A stretch of DNA of 64,000 nucleotides from Selenomonas sputigena_A (GCF_051603425.1 NZ_CP194411.1:992001-1056000), one strand, 5' to 3'; shown: positions 1-8,649, counted from the first letter of the stretch. Notes: a model not told the origin generated them from the sequence alone. Numbers and translations are program-made.

Positions 1-414
1 CGCCTCGCCGGCAGCAAGGCCGATATCTGGTATCTGCGGCAAAGCCCGCAGGCTCTTTCCCTGCCGTTCCGCAGTGATGTCCGCCGCCCCGACCGCGACA
101 ATGCCATCGATGTATATCTATCCGACGAATACATGGATTTGCTCGGCACAGAGGAATGGAAACGCATTTTCACGGAAAAGCCTGCCGTATTCCTGCCCGA
201 AGAAAAAGCGGCCTGGCTCAAGACAGCGACAGGCGTCGCGCTCGGCTCCGATGCCTTCTTCCCCTTCGGCGACAATATCGAACGCGCCCATAAGAGCGGC
301 GTTTCCTATGTTGCACAGAGCGGCGGCTCCATTCGCGACGACAATGTGATCGAAACGGCAGATAAATATGGCATGTTCATGGCCATGACGCATATCCGCC
401 TTTTCCACCATTAA
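1..414 (+). CDS. purH: AICAR transformylase (PurH-type), C-terminal part
   Basis: The reading frame is open from the first base and ends in TAA at 412-414, so only the last 137 residues are present. The sequence SDAFFPFGDNIERA followed by QSGGSIRDD and a C-terminal RLFHH matches the C-terminus of the formyltransferase domain that converts AICAR to FAICAR with 10-formyl-tetrahydrofolate in purine synthesis. The N-terminal part lies outside the window, so it cannot be said whether this is the fused PurH or the stand-alone transformylase of many Clostridia and Negativicutes. purB and purA lie 40 kb away in the same window. A terminator follows at once. Confidence 0.85.
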   Translation, partial: RLAGSKADIWYLRQSPQALSLPFRSDVRRPDRDNAIDVYLSDEYMDLLGTEEWKRIFTEKPAVFLPEEKAAWLKTATGVALGSDAFFPFGDNIERAHKSGVSYVAQSGGSIRDDNVIETADKYGMFMAMTHIRLFHH

Positions 415-421
415 AAAGCAG

Positions 422-473
422 GAAAAAGCCCTCCCGCCCCCAGAGAATCCAGGGGATTGGGAGGGCTTTTTCC
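422..473. terminator. Bidirectional intrinsic terminator after purH
   Basis: An A-tract is followed by GCCCTCCC, a loop of about 23 nt, GGGAGGGC and then TTTTT. The A-tract on one side and T-tract on the other let it act on both strands, and it separates purH from the minus-strand gene ending at 650. Confidence 0.85.
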
Positions 474-555
474 TGCGGAATGCCACTTTCCTATTTGGTA
501 TCAGATCATGAAAGGAAAACCTCTTTTTACAGCAGTTCTCCCATATTTTTAATAC

Positions 556-627
556 TTATCCACATTTCTATCCACATACGAACATTTTATCGGTTAAAAA
601 TGTGGATAAGTGCATGTTTTGTCCACA
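556..627. promoter_or_regulatory. DnaA-box cluster outside oriC
   Basis: Two perfect DnaA boxes are visible: TTATCCACA at 556-564 and its reverse complement TGTGGATAA at 601-609. One-mismatch boxes lie at 568-576 and 619-627. The stretch is AT-rich and has no gene between purH and the exported protein. It is about 8 kb from dnaA. It could be a DnaA titration or regulatory site; that role is inference. Confidence 0.65.
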
Positions 628-649
628 AGGGCTTGCCGTCTTTCCTCGG

Positions 650-1408
650 CTAGATGGCAATATTCAGGTAGTCGTCAAGCATATCCTTGAGGGACTTATG
701 CTCAAAGCCGCTGAGGATTGCCGGAGCTTCCACTTCTTTTACAACGGCATGGTAAATATCATCCTCGATACTTCCCGGCACAAGGTTTTCCCAATTCTGC
801 GAGTTGTACGGACGTTCCTTGATGGCATTTGTCGGACGGCCCGTCACTTCAAGTTCGCAGAGGAATTGAATCTGCTTTTCTTTCGGATGGATGTAGTAAT
901 GCTCCATATAATACTTGTCCGAAGATCTGTAAGGTTCATCGACCGTAATTGCCGAAGCATCTTTCGGCAGGAGCTTCACCCAGACGTCAATAATGCGGTC
1001 CTGGCGGTAAGGCATGGGAATATAGCGCACGGTCTTTGTATCCATATAATAGGTAAAGGAATCGTCTCGCAGGATTTCCTTGAACCGGCTCTTCTTTTCC
1101 TTTTCTTTCTCCGCATTGCCAGATTTCCCGGAAGAAGTTTTCCCCACCTTTTCAAACTTCTTTTCGTAGTCGTTATTCGCAGAAGTCTTCCCCACGCTGC
1201 TTTCATTCTTTTTCACCGCAGGTTTCTGTGCCTGGCCGGCCTTATTTTCCACGGGACGTTTCTTTGCAGCTGCATCCGCCTCCGCCGTCGCGCCCGGAAG
1301 ATCGTCCATGCCAACGCTGATCATCGTGGCCGAAGCTGTCGGGCTGAACGCCAGGCTGCCTGCAAAGAATGCCGCGCCAAGAACAGCCGTTATCTTTTTC
1401 TTCCACAC
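650..1408 (-). CDS. Exported protein of unknown function
   Basis: I do not recognise this family. From a GTG start at 1408 the product has 252 residues and begins with a signal peptide: a short VWKKK segment, then a hydrophobic stretch ending SPTASA, a plausible signal-peptidase site. A Lys/Glu/Ser-rich low-complexity linker follows (roughly residues 40-100), then a folded region rich in Tyr and Trp. GTG was chosen because an AAAGGA-type ribosome site lies about 12 nt upstream; the frame also extends to a TTG at 1429. It stands alone between a DnaA-box cluster and rsmG. Surface or periplasmic location is inferred from the signal peptide. Confidence 0.6.
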   Translation of the reverse strand: MWKKKITAVLGAAFFAGSLAFSPTASATMISVGMDDLPGATAEADAAAKKRPVENKAGQAQKPAVKKNESSVGKTSANNDYEKKFEKVGKTSSGKSGNAEKEKEKKSRFKEILRDDSFTYYMDTKTVRYIPMPYRQDRIIDVWVKLLPKDASAITVDEPYRSSDKYYMEHYYIHPKEKQIQFLCELEVTGRPTNAIKERPYNSQNWENLVPGSIEDDIYHAVVKEVEAPAILSGFEHKSLKDMLDDYLNIAI

Positions 1409-1497
1409 TTCGAAACACCATCCTTTCAATACTGCCTTACATCTATATCGTTTTTTTCCTATGGAACATTAAGGAATCCGGCTAAACTGTGCGCATA

Positions 1498-2226
1498 TCA
1501 GAGAAGCGGCGCTTTCCCGGGCGTACCTGCCTTGCGCGGATACGCCTTCGGCGTCGGTCGTTCCTTTTTCATAACGACGACGGCGCGCTTGTCCGTAAGA
1601 TACGGCAAAGTGACGGGAACCGCCTGGATCTCCCTGCCGCCCATCAGCTGCACGGCACGCCTGGCCTCTTCGATTTCTTCTCTGTATTGCAGGCCTTTTA
1701 GAGCGAGCGCCGCACCCCCGACGCGTACAAAGGGGAAGAGATACTCCACGAGTACGGGCAGACGAGCTACGGCACGCGATACGGCAACATCGAAGCGCTC
1801 GCGCAGTTCCTTCCGGCGCGCGGCCTCTTCTGCCCGCATATGCAGGCATTGCACATTCCTCAGAGCAAGCTTTTCCACAACGGTTTCCAAGAAATCCACG
1901 CGTTTTCTCAAGGAATCGACAAGCACGAGATGAAGTTCCGGGCAGAAAATCTTCAGGGGAAGTCCCGGGAAGCCTGCGCCCGTTCCCACGTCAACCAGGT
2001 GAAGGCTTCCCTCCTGCCCCATTGTTTCCCATCCTGCCAGCGCGGTCAGGGAATCGATCATATGCTTGACGGCGACCTCGCGTTCCTCGGTTATAGCCGT
2101 AAGGTTCATCTTCTCGTTCCACGCAAGCAGCAGCTCATAGTATGTTGTGAACTTGTCCAACTGATCCTCGTTCAATTTCAAGCCATAAAGGGAAGATGCC
2201 TGCTCCATTTCCTGCCTGAACATCAT
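1498..2226 (-). CDS. rsmG: 16S rRNA (guanine-527-N7) methyltransferase RsmG
   Basis: This 242-residue protein methylates G527 of 16S rRNA using S-adenosylmethionine. The SAM-binding loop reads DVGTGAGFPGLPLKI (about residues 80-94), preceded by KMNLTAITE and HMIDSL, both typical of RsmG. The start is ATG 2226, eight bases after AAGGAGGAG. It overlaps the mnmG stop as ATGA, so translation is probably coupled. It is the last gene of the rpmH-to-rsmG operon, as in many Firmicutes. Its C-terminus reads KERPTPKAYPRKAGTPGKAPLL, also typical. Confidence 0.95.
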   Translation of the reverse strand: MMFRQEMEQASSLYGLKLNEDQLDKFTTYYELLLAWNEKMNLTAITEEREVAVKHMIDSLTALAGWETMGQEGSLHLVDVGTGAGFPGLPLKIFCPELHLVLVDSLRKRVDFLETVVEKLALRNVQCLHMRAEEAARRKELRERFDVAVSRAVARLPVLVEYLFPFVRVGGAALALKGLQYREEIEEARRAVQLMGGREIQAVPVTLPYLTDKRAVVVMKKERPTPKAYPRKAGTPGKAPLL

Positions 2227-4130
2227 TCTCCTCCTTTTTGGCGGCGCAGCTTCTCCAACCATATGAGCAGTACGGAGATATCCGCCGGGGAGACACCAGA
2301 GATACGGCTCGCCTGGCCGACGGAAAACGGGCGTACCTGTGCCAGCTTTTCGCGCGCTTCATCCCGCAGGCTCGGTACCTCAGCATAATCTATGTCCTCG
2401 GGCAGACGTTGTTCTTCCAGGCGCTCCATACGGCTCACCTGCTCTTTTTGTTTTTCTATATATCCCTCGTATCGGATGGAAATTTCCAGCTGCTCTTTTA
2501 CATCAGGTGCAAGCTCCGGCAGAACAAAGGCTTTCGACAGCTTATCATAATCGGTATCAGGGCGGCGCAAAAGCTCCGCCAGGGAAGTCGAAGTGCGTAT
2601 CAGCGCCATATTTTCCGCCTCTAAGTGAGCAAGCGTATCCGCCGAAGGATGTATGATGAAATTCTCCAAATGCTCACGCGCTTCTTTGATACCATTCTTT
2701 TTTTCAAGGAATTTCTGCCAGCGATCTTCCTGAACAAGACCGATCTTGCGTCCCTTTTCCGTCAGACGCAAATCCGCGTTGTCCTGCCTGAGGAGCAGGC
2801 GATATTCGGCACGGGACGTCATCATGCGATACGGCTCTTCCGTTCCCTTCGTTACGAGATCGTCGATGAGTACGCCGATATAGGCTTCGGAACGGCGCAG
2901 AATGAACGGTTCCTCACCGCGCAGCCAAAGCACTGCATTGATTCCTGCCATCAGTCCCTGTGCCGCTGCTTCCTCATAGCCCGATGTGCCGTTCGACTGG
3001 CCGGCAGAGAAAAATCCTTCGATTTCCTTGAACATCAGATTCGGCGAAAGCTGCAGAGGATCGATGCAGTCATACTCGATCGCGTAGCCGGGGCGCATGA
3101 TCTTCGCCCTCTCCAGACCCGGGATGGTATGAAGAAAATCCAGCTGTACATCCATCGGCAAGCTCGTCGACATGCCCTGCACATAGACTTCCTCCGTATG
3201 GCGGCCTTCCGGCTCAAGAAAGAGCTGATGGCGTTCTTTATCGGGAAAGCGCAGGATCTTTGATTCGATGGAGGGGCAGTAGCGCGGCCCGATCCCTTCG
3301 ATGATACCATTTGCCATTGGGGCGCGATCGATATTTCGACGAATGATCTCATGCGTTTTTTCGTTCGTATACGTCAGATAGCACGGAAGCTGATCCCGCG
3401 TCTTCTCCTGCGTCATAAAGGAAAAACTGCACGCCGTATCGTCGCCCGGCTGAATCTGCATTTTCTCATAATCAAGAGAGCGTCCGTCTACGCGCGCCGG
3501 CGTCCCCGTCTTGAAGCGCATGAGCTTGATACCATTTTCCTTCAAAGAACGAGAAAGCCTCTTCGCCGCCCTTTGCTCACCGGGTCCGCCGCTGTGCATA
3601 TGCTCGCCGATGATGATGCGGCCCTTGAGGTACGTGCCTGTCGCAAGTATGACGGCCTTCGCGAGATAAGATTCCCCCGTCTCCGCCGTGATGCCGCGTA
3701 CCGCACCGTGATCGAATAGGATCTCATCCGCCAAAAGCTGCTTGATTTCAAGCCTTTCCTGTCTCTCACACGTTTCCTTCATCAGGAACTGATAGAATTT
3801 CTTGTCCGATTGGGCGCGCAGAGCATGAACGGCAGGTCCCTTGCCCGTATTGAGCAGACGAAACTGGATTGCCGTCTTGTCCGCATTGATGCCCATTTCT
3901 CCGCCCAAAGCATCGATCTCACGCACGAGATGGCTTTTAGCCGGACCGCCGATGGACGGATTGCACGGCATCAGCGCGATATTGTCCATGGAAAGCGTCA
4001 CCAGAAGCGTATGGCATCCCAGACGCGCCGCAGCGAGAGCCGCCTCGACGCCCGCATGTCCTGCACCGAGCACAATGATATCGTATCTGCCAGCAATAAA
4101 CAATTTTTTATCCCTCACTTGCCGGGACAA
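2223..4130 (-). CDS. mnmG: tRNA uridine-34 carboxymethylaminomethyl enzyme MnmG
   Basis: MnmG (GidA) is an FAD protein that works with MnmE to build the cmnm5 group on U34 of some tRNAs. The N-terminus has the FAD motif GAGHAGVEAALAAARLG. MPCNPSIGGPAKSHLVREIDALGGEMG follows in separate recognisable blocks, and the C-terminal helical domain is intact. The length, 635 residues, is normal for the family. The frame begins with TTG at 4130, directly after the mnmE stop; an in-frame GTG at 4118 is an equally good start, since neither has a strong ribosome site. The gene sits between mnmE and rsmG with no gap. Confidence 0.95.
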   Translation of the reverse strand: MSRQVRDKKLFIAGRYDIIVLGAGHAGVEAALAAARLGCHTLLVTLSMDNIALMPCNPSIGGPAKSHLVREIDALGGEMGINADKTAIQFRLLNTGKGPAVHALRAQSDKKFYQFLMKETCERQERLEIKQLLADEILFDHGAVRGITAETGESYLAKAVILATGTYLKGRIIIGEHMHSGGPGEQRAAKRLSRSLKENGIKLMRFKTGTPARVDGRSLDYEKMQIQPGDDTACSFSFMTQEKTRDQLPCYLTYTNEKTHEIIRRNIDRAPMANGIIEGIGPRYCPSIESKILRFPDKERHQLFLEPEGRHTEEVYVQGMSTSLPMDVQLDFLHTIPGLERAKIMRPGYAIEYDCIDPLQLSPNLMFKEIEGFFSAGQSNGTSGYEEAAAQGLMAGINAVLWLRGEEPFILRRSEAYIGVLIDDLVTKGTEEPYRMMTSRAEYRLLLRQDNADLRLTEKGRKIGLVQEDRWQKFLEKKNGIKEAREHLENFIIHPSADTLAHLEAENMALIRTSTSLAELLRRPDTDYDKLSKAFVLPELAPDVKEQLEISIRYEGYIEKQKEQVSRMERLEEQRLPEDIDYAEVPSLRDEAREKLAQVRPFSVGQASRISGVSPADISVLLIWLEKLRRQKGGE

Positions 4131-5513
4131 TCATTTGCCCACACAAAAACGCGAAAAAATCTCATTCATGATATCGTCATTGATCGTATCGCCCGTGATC
4201 TCGCCGAGTTTCTCCCAGGCGACACGCAGGTCGATGGATATGAAATCGACTCCCATGCCGCTTTCCAGCGAATGCAGCGCTTCCAAAAGGCAGGCTTCCA
4301 CTTTTTCCAGGATATCCTTCGTGCGCAGATCGTCGATGAAATTCTCCGATACTTTGGTATCACTGCCGCCGTAAACGTGCCGGACAAGCGCATCCCGCAG
4401 CGGCGCGAGACCCGTTTCTTCCTTCGTCGTGATTTCAAGTACAAGGCGTCCGGGAAAACGCTCCCGCAGTCCCTCCAAATCGAGGCGGCGGGGCAGGTCG
4501 CTCTTGGTCACGAGTAAGAAGGCTTCCTTTCCCTCCAGCAGGCAAAGGATATCCTCATCCTCCGCCTCCAAAGGAAGAGAGCCATCGAACAGAGCCAGAA
4601 TGAGCGCCGCATTCTCCACGTAGGTGCGCGCTTTCTCCACGCCGATGCGTTCAACAGCGTCATCGGTCGCACGAATCCCGGCTGTATCTATAATTCTAAG
4701 CGGCACTCCGCCAATATTCACATACTCCTCGATGCTGTCGCGCGTCGTCCCCGGTATATCCGTCACAATGGCGCGTTCTTCCCGCAAAAGGGCGTTCAAA
4801 AGGCTCGACTTGCCGACATTCGGCTTGCCGACAATCGCCGTTTCCAGGCCATCGCTCAAGATGCGTCCCGTATGAGCCGTCCCGATCATAGCGGAGATTG
4901 CCTCCTGCACCTTTTTGATTCTTTCCCGCACATCCTCCATCACGACATCCTCGACACCTTCTTCCGGAAAATCAATAAGGGCTTCCAGATGAGCGATAAG
5001 CGCCAACAGATCCCCACGCATCGACTGGATGCGCGAGGAAAGATGACCGGCGAGATGCCCTGCCGCCATCTCAAGCGCGGCTTCCGTCCTCGCCTTGACG
5101 ATATTCATGACGGCTTGAGCTTCCACGAGATCGAGCCGGCCATTCAAAAAAGCGCGTTTCGTAAACTCGCCGCGTTCCGCCGGACGTGCACCATGACGAT
5201 AGGTGAGCGCCAGGGTCTCGCGCAGGGGCATCATACCACCATGGCACTGAAGCTCCACGACATCTTCCTTCGTATAAGAATGCGGCGAACGCATGACAAG
5301 GCAGATTGCCTCGTCCACCGTGCGGCCATCCTCGCGCACGATATTTCCATAAAAGAAGCCCCGCTTGCCCGCTTCCTCAAGACTTTTGCCGCTGGCCGCA
5401 CGAAACATGCGGGAGGCTGTCCGAATCGCTCCTGTACCAGAAAGGCGCACGATACCGATGCCGCCTTCACCTGCAGCCGTTGCAATCGCGCTGATTGTCT
5501 CTCCGATCGGCAA
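4131..5513 (-). CDS. mnmE: tRNA modification GTPase MnmE
   Basis: MnmE (TrmE) is the GTPase partner of MnmG in tRNA wobble-uridine modification. The N-terminal folate-binding domain is followed by a helical domain with an inserted G domain showing GKPNVGKSSLLNALL (G1), DIPGTTRD (G2), DTAG (G3) and TKSD (G4). It ends FCVGK, the invariant C-terminal Cys motif. The upstream ATG at 5534 is unlikely because the AGGAAAGGAGGAG ribosome site lies inside that extension. The likely start is the TTG at 5513, giving 460 residues and an N-terminus (LPIGETISAIAT) that fits the family. Confidence 0.95.
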   Translation of the reverse strand: MPIGETISAIATAAGEGGIGIVRLSGTGAIRTASRMFRAASGKSLEEAGKRGFFYGNIVREDGRTVDEAICLVMRSPHSYTKEDVVELQCHGGMMPLRETLALTYRHGARPAERGEFTKRAFLNGRLDLVEAQAVMNIVKARTEAALEMAAGHLAGHLSSRIQSMRGDLLALIAHLEALIDFPEEGVEDVVMEDVRERIKKVQEAISAMIGTAHTGRILSDGLETAIVGKPNVGKSSLLNALLREERAIVTDIPGTTRDSIEEYVNIGGVPLRIIDTAGIRATDDAVERIGVEKARTYVENAALILALFDGSLPLEAEDEDILCLLEGKEAFLLVTKSDLPRRLDLEGLRERFPGRLVLEITTKEETGLAPLRDALVRHVYGGSDTKVSENFIDDLRTKDILEKVEACLLEALHSLESGMGVDFISIDLRVAWEKLGEITGDTINDDIMNEIFSRFCVGK

Positions 5514-5586
5514 AACAACTCCTCCTTTCCTCATTTTTCAAAATGAAAAATGGGCTGCCGCCCGACGCAACAGCCCGATTCAAATC

Positions 5587-6507
5587 TCAGTAATCCTCTT
5601 CCGCCATTTGGCCGTCCATACGCGAAACACGGTGCTTCGGCTCTATGACCACCTTGCGGAAAGGCTCGTCACCGGCACTATACGTCAGTACACGGCGATT
5701 TTCCTGCAACGCCATATGAATGATCTTTCGTTCGTGCCGATTCATCGGCTCCAGAACAATGCGTTGGTTCGTACGGCAGCAGCGCTCTGCCAGACGAGCA
5801 GCCAAATGGCGCAGCGTCTCTTCACGGCGGCTGCGATATCCCTCGATGTCAAGGAGGATGCGCACGCGCTCTTCCGTCATCCCCTGGTTTGCTGCAAGAT
5901 TTACAAGATATTGCAGGGCGTCCAGCGTTTGTCCATGCTTGCCGATCAATATGCCGAGATTGTGGCCGGAAAGATTCAGCTCCACATGGCTTTGCTGCAC
6001 CTTTCTTTCCATTCCGACCTTAAGCTCCATTGCCCGGAAAATCTGTCCCAAAAAGTTCTCGGCTTTCCCCAGGATTGCATCTGCTGCATCGGGATCGACA
6101 GGCGCACGCGATTTCTCACTCCCGGCAAAAGAACGCGGGGCTTCTTCCGCCATTTTCCTGGCGGAAGGCTCTTCCCTTTCCTTTGCTGCCTCCTCTGCCG
6201 CAGGTTCCTCTTGCGCATTTCCTGCAAAGGATTCTTCAGCCGCAGGCTTTATGGCTTCGCCCGACTCATTTGCCCCATCCACGGGTGCCTTTTCCGTCTG
6301 CTCCGCTTCTTTTTCCTCAGGCAAAGGAATCGCCTTCGGCGTCACGCGCACCCGTGCCGGACGCTTTCCGATCAAGCCCAGAAAGCCGCGCGAAGGCTCT
6401 TCCAATACCTCAATGATTCCATCCGCTCTTTGGATATGAAGTGCTGAAAGGGCCGCCTCGATCGCTTCCTCCACCGTGCTGCCGCTTTTCTCCACGAAAT
6501 CTGCCAT
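5587..6507 (-). CDS. khpB: RNA-binding protein KhpB (Jag/EloR)
   Basis: A 306-residue protein with the three-part Jag layout. The N-terminal Jag domain (MADFVEKSGSTVEEAIEAAL, with RGFLGLIGKRPARV) is followed by a long acidic Ala/Glu/Pro linker (about residues 60-150). A KH domain (LNLSGHNLGILIGKHGQTLDALQYL) and a C-terminal R3H domain come last. KhpB works with KhpA as an RNA chaperone affecting cell-wall growth in other Firmicutes. The start is ATG 6507, after AAAGGAGG. It lies 1 nt beyond the yidC stop, so the two genes are translationally coupled. The linker is longer than in Bacillus. Confidence 0.93.
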   Translation of the reverse strand: MADFVEKSGSTVEEAIEAALSALHIQRADGIIEVLEEPSRGFLGLIGKRPARVRVTPKAIPLPEEKEAEQTEKAPVDGANESGEAIKPAAEESFAGNAQEEPAAEEAAKEREEPSARKMAEEAPRSFAGSEKSRAPVDPDAADAILGKAENFLGQIFRAMELKVGMERKVQQSHVELNLSGHNLGILIGKHGQTLDALQYLVNLAANQGMTEERVRILLDIEGYRSRREETLRHLAARLAERCCRTNQRIVLEPMNRHERKIIHMALQENRRVLTYSAGDEPFRKVVIEPKHRVSRMDGQMAEEDY

Positions 6508-6508
6508 A

Positions 6509-7174
6509 TCAGGTTCCTCCTTTCTTCTTTTTATCCTCTCCGCGATACATCCACCACTGCTGAACAATCTGTACGAGGTTCATCGTCACCCAATAGAGCA
6601 CAAGCCCCGAAGCAAAAGTCAGGCTGATCCAACCGATAAAAATCGGCATCACGATCATCATGATCTTCATCTGCTGGTTCATTTCCGTCGAAGTCTGCTT
6701 CTGGACAAGCCATGTCGAAAGCGCCGAAAGAGCCGGCAGTACATAGATGGGATCCGGTTCGGAGAGGGACGTCAGCCAGAGGAAGGAAGGCGTGCCCGAA
6801 TATTCATAGCCCTGCAAAGCATAGAACATTCCCATGAGGATCGGCATCTGGATCAAAAGCGGCAGGCAGCCAGCCAAAGGATTGACGCCCGCCTCCCTGT
6901 AAAGCTCGCCAAGCTTCTGCTGCATGAGCTGCGGATTATCCTTGTACTTTTCCTGCAGCTTTTTCATCTTCGGCTGCAGCTCCTGCATCCCCTTCATGGA
7001 ACGCACCTGTTTCACTGTCAGCGGATAGAGGCAAGCTTTGATGACAATAGTCAAAAGAATGATTGCCAGTCCATAGTTCTGGACACCGATGATACCTGTA
7101 AAATTATATAAATTCTCCAATAAAAACTGAATCACCGCGATAACGGGATGAAACAAGGACGCCAAAAACTCCAA
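6509..7174 (-). CDS. yidC: Membrane protein insertase YidC
   Basis: YidC (Oxa1/SpoIIIJ type) inserts proteins into the inner membrane. The family landmarks are present: LYNFTGIIGVQNYGLAIILL, the groove segment IVIKACLYPLTVKQ with Lys at the usual Arg/Lys position, NPLAGCLPLLIQMPILMGMF, and a final hydrophobic segment ASGLVLYWVTMNLVQIVQQ. There is no lipoprotein signal. The start is uncertain: a TTG at 7174 follows AGGATGTGATGA, and the frame extends to 7207. From 7174 it has 221 residues, as expected for the short Gram-positive type. It lies between yidD and khpB. Confidence 0.93.
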   Translation of the reverse strand: MEFLASLFHPVIAVIQFLLENLYNFTGIIGVQNYGLAIILLTIVIKACLYPLTVKQVRSMKGMQELQPKMKKLQEKYKDNPQLMQQKLGELYREAGVNPLAGCLPLLIQMPILMGMFYALQGYEYSGTPSFLWLTSLSEPDPIYVLPALSALSTWLVQKQTSTEMNQQMKIMMIVMPIFIGWISLTFASGLVLYWVTMNLVQIVQQWWMYRGEDKKKKGGT

Positions 7175-7224
7175 ATCATCACATCCTAATCGAGAAAATC
7201 GAGCCAAACGAAATATAAAACAAA

Positions 7225-7434
7225 CTAAGGAACAGGATCATAGCCCCCCGCATGAAAAGGATGGCAGCGCAGGATTCGCTTTACGGCAAGCCAGCCGCCC
7301 TTCCATGCCCCGTATCTTTCCACAGCGAGCAGCGCGTACTCCGAGCATGTCGGAATATAACGGCAGGAAGGAGGCTTCAGCGGGGAAAGGAAATTCCGAT
7401 AAAACCTGATCAAAAGAATAAAAACACATTTCAT
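7225..7434 (-). CDS. yidD: Membrane insertion efficiency factor YidD
   Basis: A 69-residue protein with the full YidD signature: a hydrophobic N-terminus (ILLIRFYRNFLSPL), then PPSCRYIPTCSEYALLAVERYGAWKGGWLAVKRILRCHPF in conserved blocks and GYDPVP at the end. YidD assists YidC-dependent membrane insertion. The ATG overlaps the rnpA stop, giving the usual rnpA-yidD-yidC arrangement and likely coupled translation. Confidence 0.95.
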   Translation of the reverse strand: MKCVFILLIRFYRNFLSPLKPPSCRYIPTCSEYALLAVERYGAWKGGWLAVKRILRCHPFHAGGYDPVP

Positions 7435-7817
7435 CTCCCGGACCTCTTCTTCCCCCCCATAGAGCCTTCTTCCTCTGCCATGATGCCTGCCTTTTTCGCC
7501 AAGGCAAGAAAAGCTTTTTCCATATCCTGGCAGCGTGCATCCACAGCAGCCTTGCGGCCTACAAGCAAAAGGGAAAGCCCCCCCTCGATCTCATGCTGGT
7601 GGAGGCGGTAGCACTCGCGCAGCATCCTCTTCACCCTGTTTCGAACAACTGCATTGCCGAGCTTCTTGCCGGCGGCAAAACCAACCCGGTCGGAAAAGCT
7701 TGCCGTCCGCAGGACATAAAGGACGAGAAACCTGTTTGCATGGGATTTTCCACGCGAATACACTGCCTGGAAATCCTTTTTCTTTTTAAGGATGCGGTTT
7801 CTGGGCAGCCCCAACAT
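7431..7817 (-). CDS. rnpA: Ribonuclease P protein component
   Basis: RnpA is the basic protein subunit of RNase P, which matures the 5' ends of tRNAs. It is 128 residues long. Family features are RILKKKKDFQAVYSRGKS near the N-terminus and the signature GKKLGNAVVRNRVKRMLRE (about residues 50-70), the RNR motif that contacts P RNA. The C-terminus carries a short Gly/Lys tail. The ATG at 7817 follows AAAAGGAG at good spacing. It lies downstream of rpmH, with a terminator-like hairpin between them, and overlaps yidD. Confidence 0.95.
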   Translation of the reverse strand: MLGLPRNRILKKKKDFQAVYSRGKSHANRFLVLYVLRTASFSDRVGFAAGKKLGNAVVRNRVKRMLRECYRLHQHEIEGGLSLLLVGRKAAVDARCQDMEKAFLALAKKAGIMAEEEGSMGGKKRSGR

Positions 7818-7864
7818 GCAAAAACTCCTTTTAGGAATTACTGAGCTTCCTTTATTCTCACATG

Positions 7865-7887
7865 AAAAAAGGCCACCGGAGTGACCT
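7865..7887 (-). terminator. Terminator or attenuator between rpmH and rnpA
   Basis: Read on the minus strand, AGGTCAC-TCCG-GTGGCCT is followed by TTTTTT. This is a 7-bp stem with one G-U pair, a 4-nt loop and a U-tract. It lies after the rpmH stop and before rnpA, so it probably lowers transcription into rnpA relative to rpmH. Confidence 0.7.
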
Positions 7888-7910
7888 ATGAGTGGCTAAG
7901 GAAAGTTTTC

Positions 7911-8023
7911 TTATGCCGAAAGTTTCTTTCTTCCCTTTGCGCGTCTCCTCTTCAAGACAAGACGGCCACCTTTCGTCTTCATGCGCTCGCGGAAGCCATG
8001 CTCGGCTGATACGTCATCTTCAT
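7911..8023 (-). pseudogene. rpmH: Ribosomal protein L34 gene with an apparent 22-nt deletion
   Basis: The expected site for rpmH holds a good ribosome site (GGAGGTGG), then ATG at 8023 and codons for MKMTYQP. The frame then breaks near 8002: the rest of L34 (EHGFRERMKTKGGRLVLKRR followed by RAKGRKKLSA and TAA) is in another frame. ATG to TAA spans 113 nt, whereas a 44-residue L34 needs 135 nt, a shortfall of exactly 22 nt. The missing part would encode the basic segment of about seven residues after QP. A GTG overlapping the ribosome site opens the C-terminal frame but would give an acidic N-terminus, so it is unlikely to be a working L34. Either this copy is broken or the assembly dropped 22 bases. 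Confidence 0.75.
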
Positions 8024-8182
8024 CAATTTCCACCTCCTCAAATTTTTTCATGAAATCTCAAACATCCTGCAAAAGAAAATTCAGATTCCATACAAGGGCG
8101 TGGACACGAAACATGCCCAGCACATTCAGTCAAAACGCTAAAAGAACATGCAAGTTCCCATGATTGATTTTAACTACGCTAA

Positions 8183-8211
8183 ATTATAGCCCAGTCCAAA
8201 AACAGTGTCAA
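8183..8211 (-). promoter_or_regulatory. Sigma-70 promoter of the rpmH operon
   Basis: On the minus strand TTGACA (8211-8206) and TATAAT (8188-8183) are separated by 17 bp, a perfect consensus promoter. It points to rpmH with a leader of about 150 nt and probably drives the run rpmH to rsmG. Confidence 0.9.
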
Positions 8212-8387
8212 GGTTTTTCAAGGCTTCCCGGCGATTTGTCCGCCATTTTCTGCGGAGATGGCAGCTTTTTAAGGCAGGGCTATGCCAAAGTCCTGTTGAT
8301 AACTCCTTCGCAGTCTGCTAAGATATTTATAGCCTGACCATCGAAAGAGCATGAACATCGTACGGTGAAATACAAAAAATTTCTCGT

Positions 8388-8598
8388 TTATACACAGAGA
8401 TATACACATTATCCACAGGGATGCTCCGTCTGTCCACAGATGAAAAAACATTTTCTTTCATTGATAAAAGAGAACTTTCTTCTTCCTCTGAAAAACTGTC
8501 ACTTCCCCCCTTTCTCCATTTTGATCCGTTCTTTGTTTTTATATCTTATCCACAGATTGTGTACAAAAATGTGGATAAAATCATATACTTGTGTATAA
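8388..8598. other. oriC: oriC, left DnaA-box cluster upstream of dnaA
   Basis: Boxes fitting TTATNCACA occur at 8388-8396 (TTATACACA), 8409-8417 and 8546-8554 (TTATCCACA) on the plus strand. On the minus strand they occur at 8570-8578 and 8590-8598. Near matches lie at 8400-8408 and 8430-8438. The stretch from 8212 to 8649 holds no gene and is AT-rich towards dnaA. The last box overlaps a TATAAT-like -10 (8594-8599), which fits dnaA autoregulation. The part at 8212-8387 shows no clear element. Confidence 0.85.
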
Positions 8599-8649
8599 TT
8601 TTTTACGATGAATCATCAAAAAATCCCTGTCAGAAAGGACATATTTTTC

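Noticed and set aside
602..1933. 443-codon plus-strand frame over the exported protein and rsmG
   Set aside because: Spans two minus-strand genes and the gap between them; composition is not protein-like.
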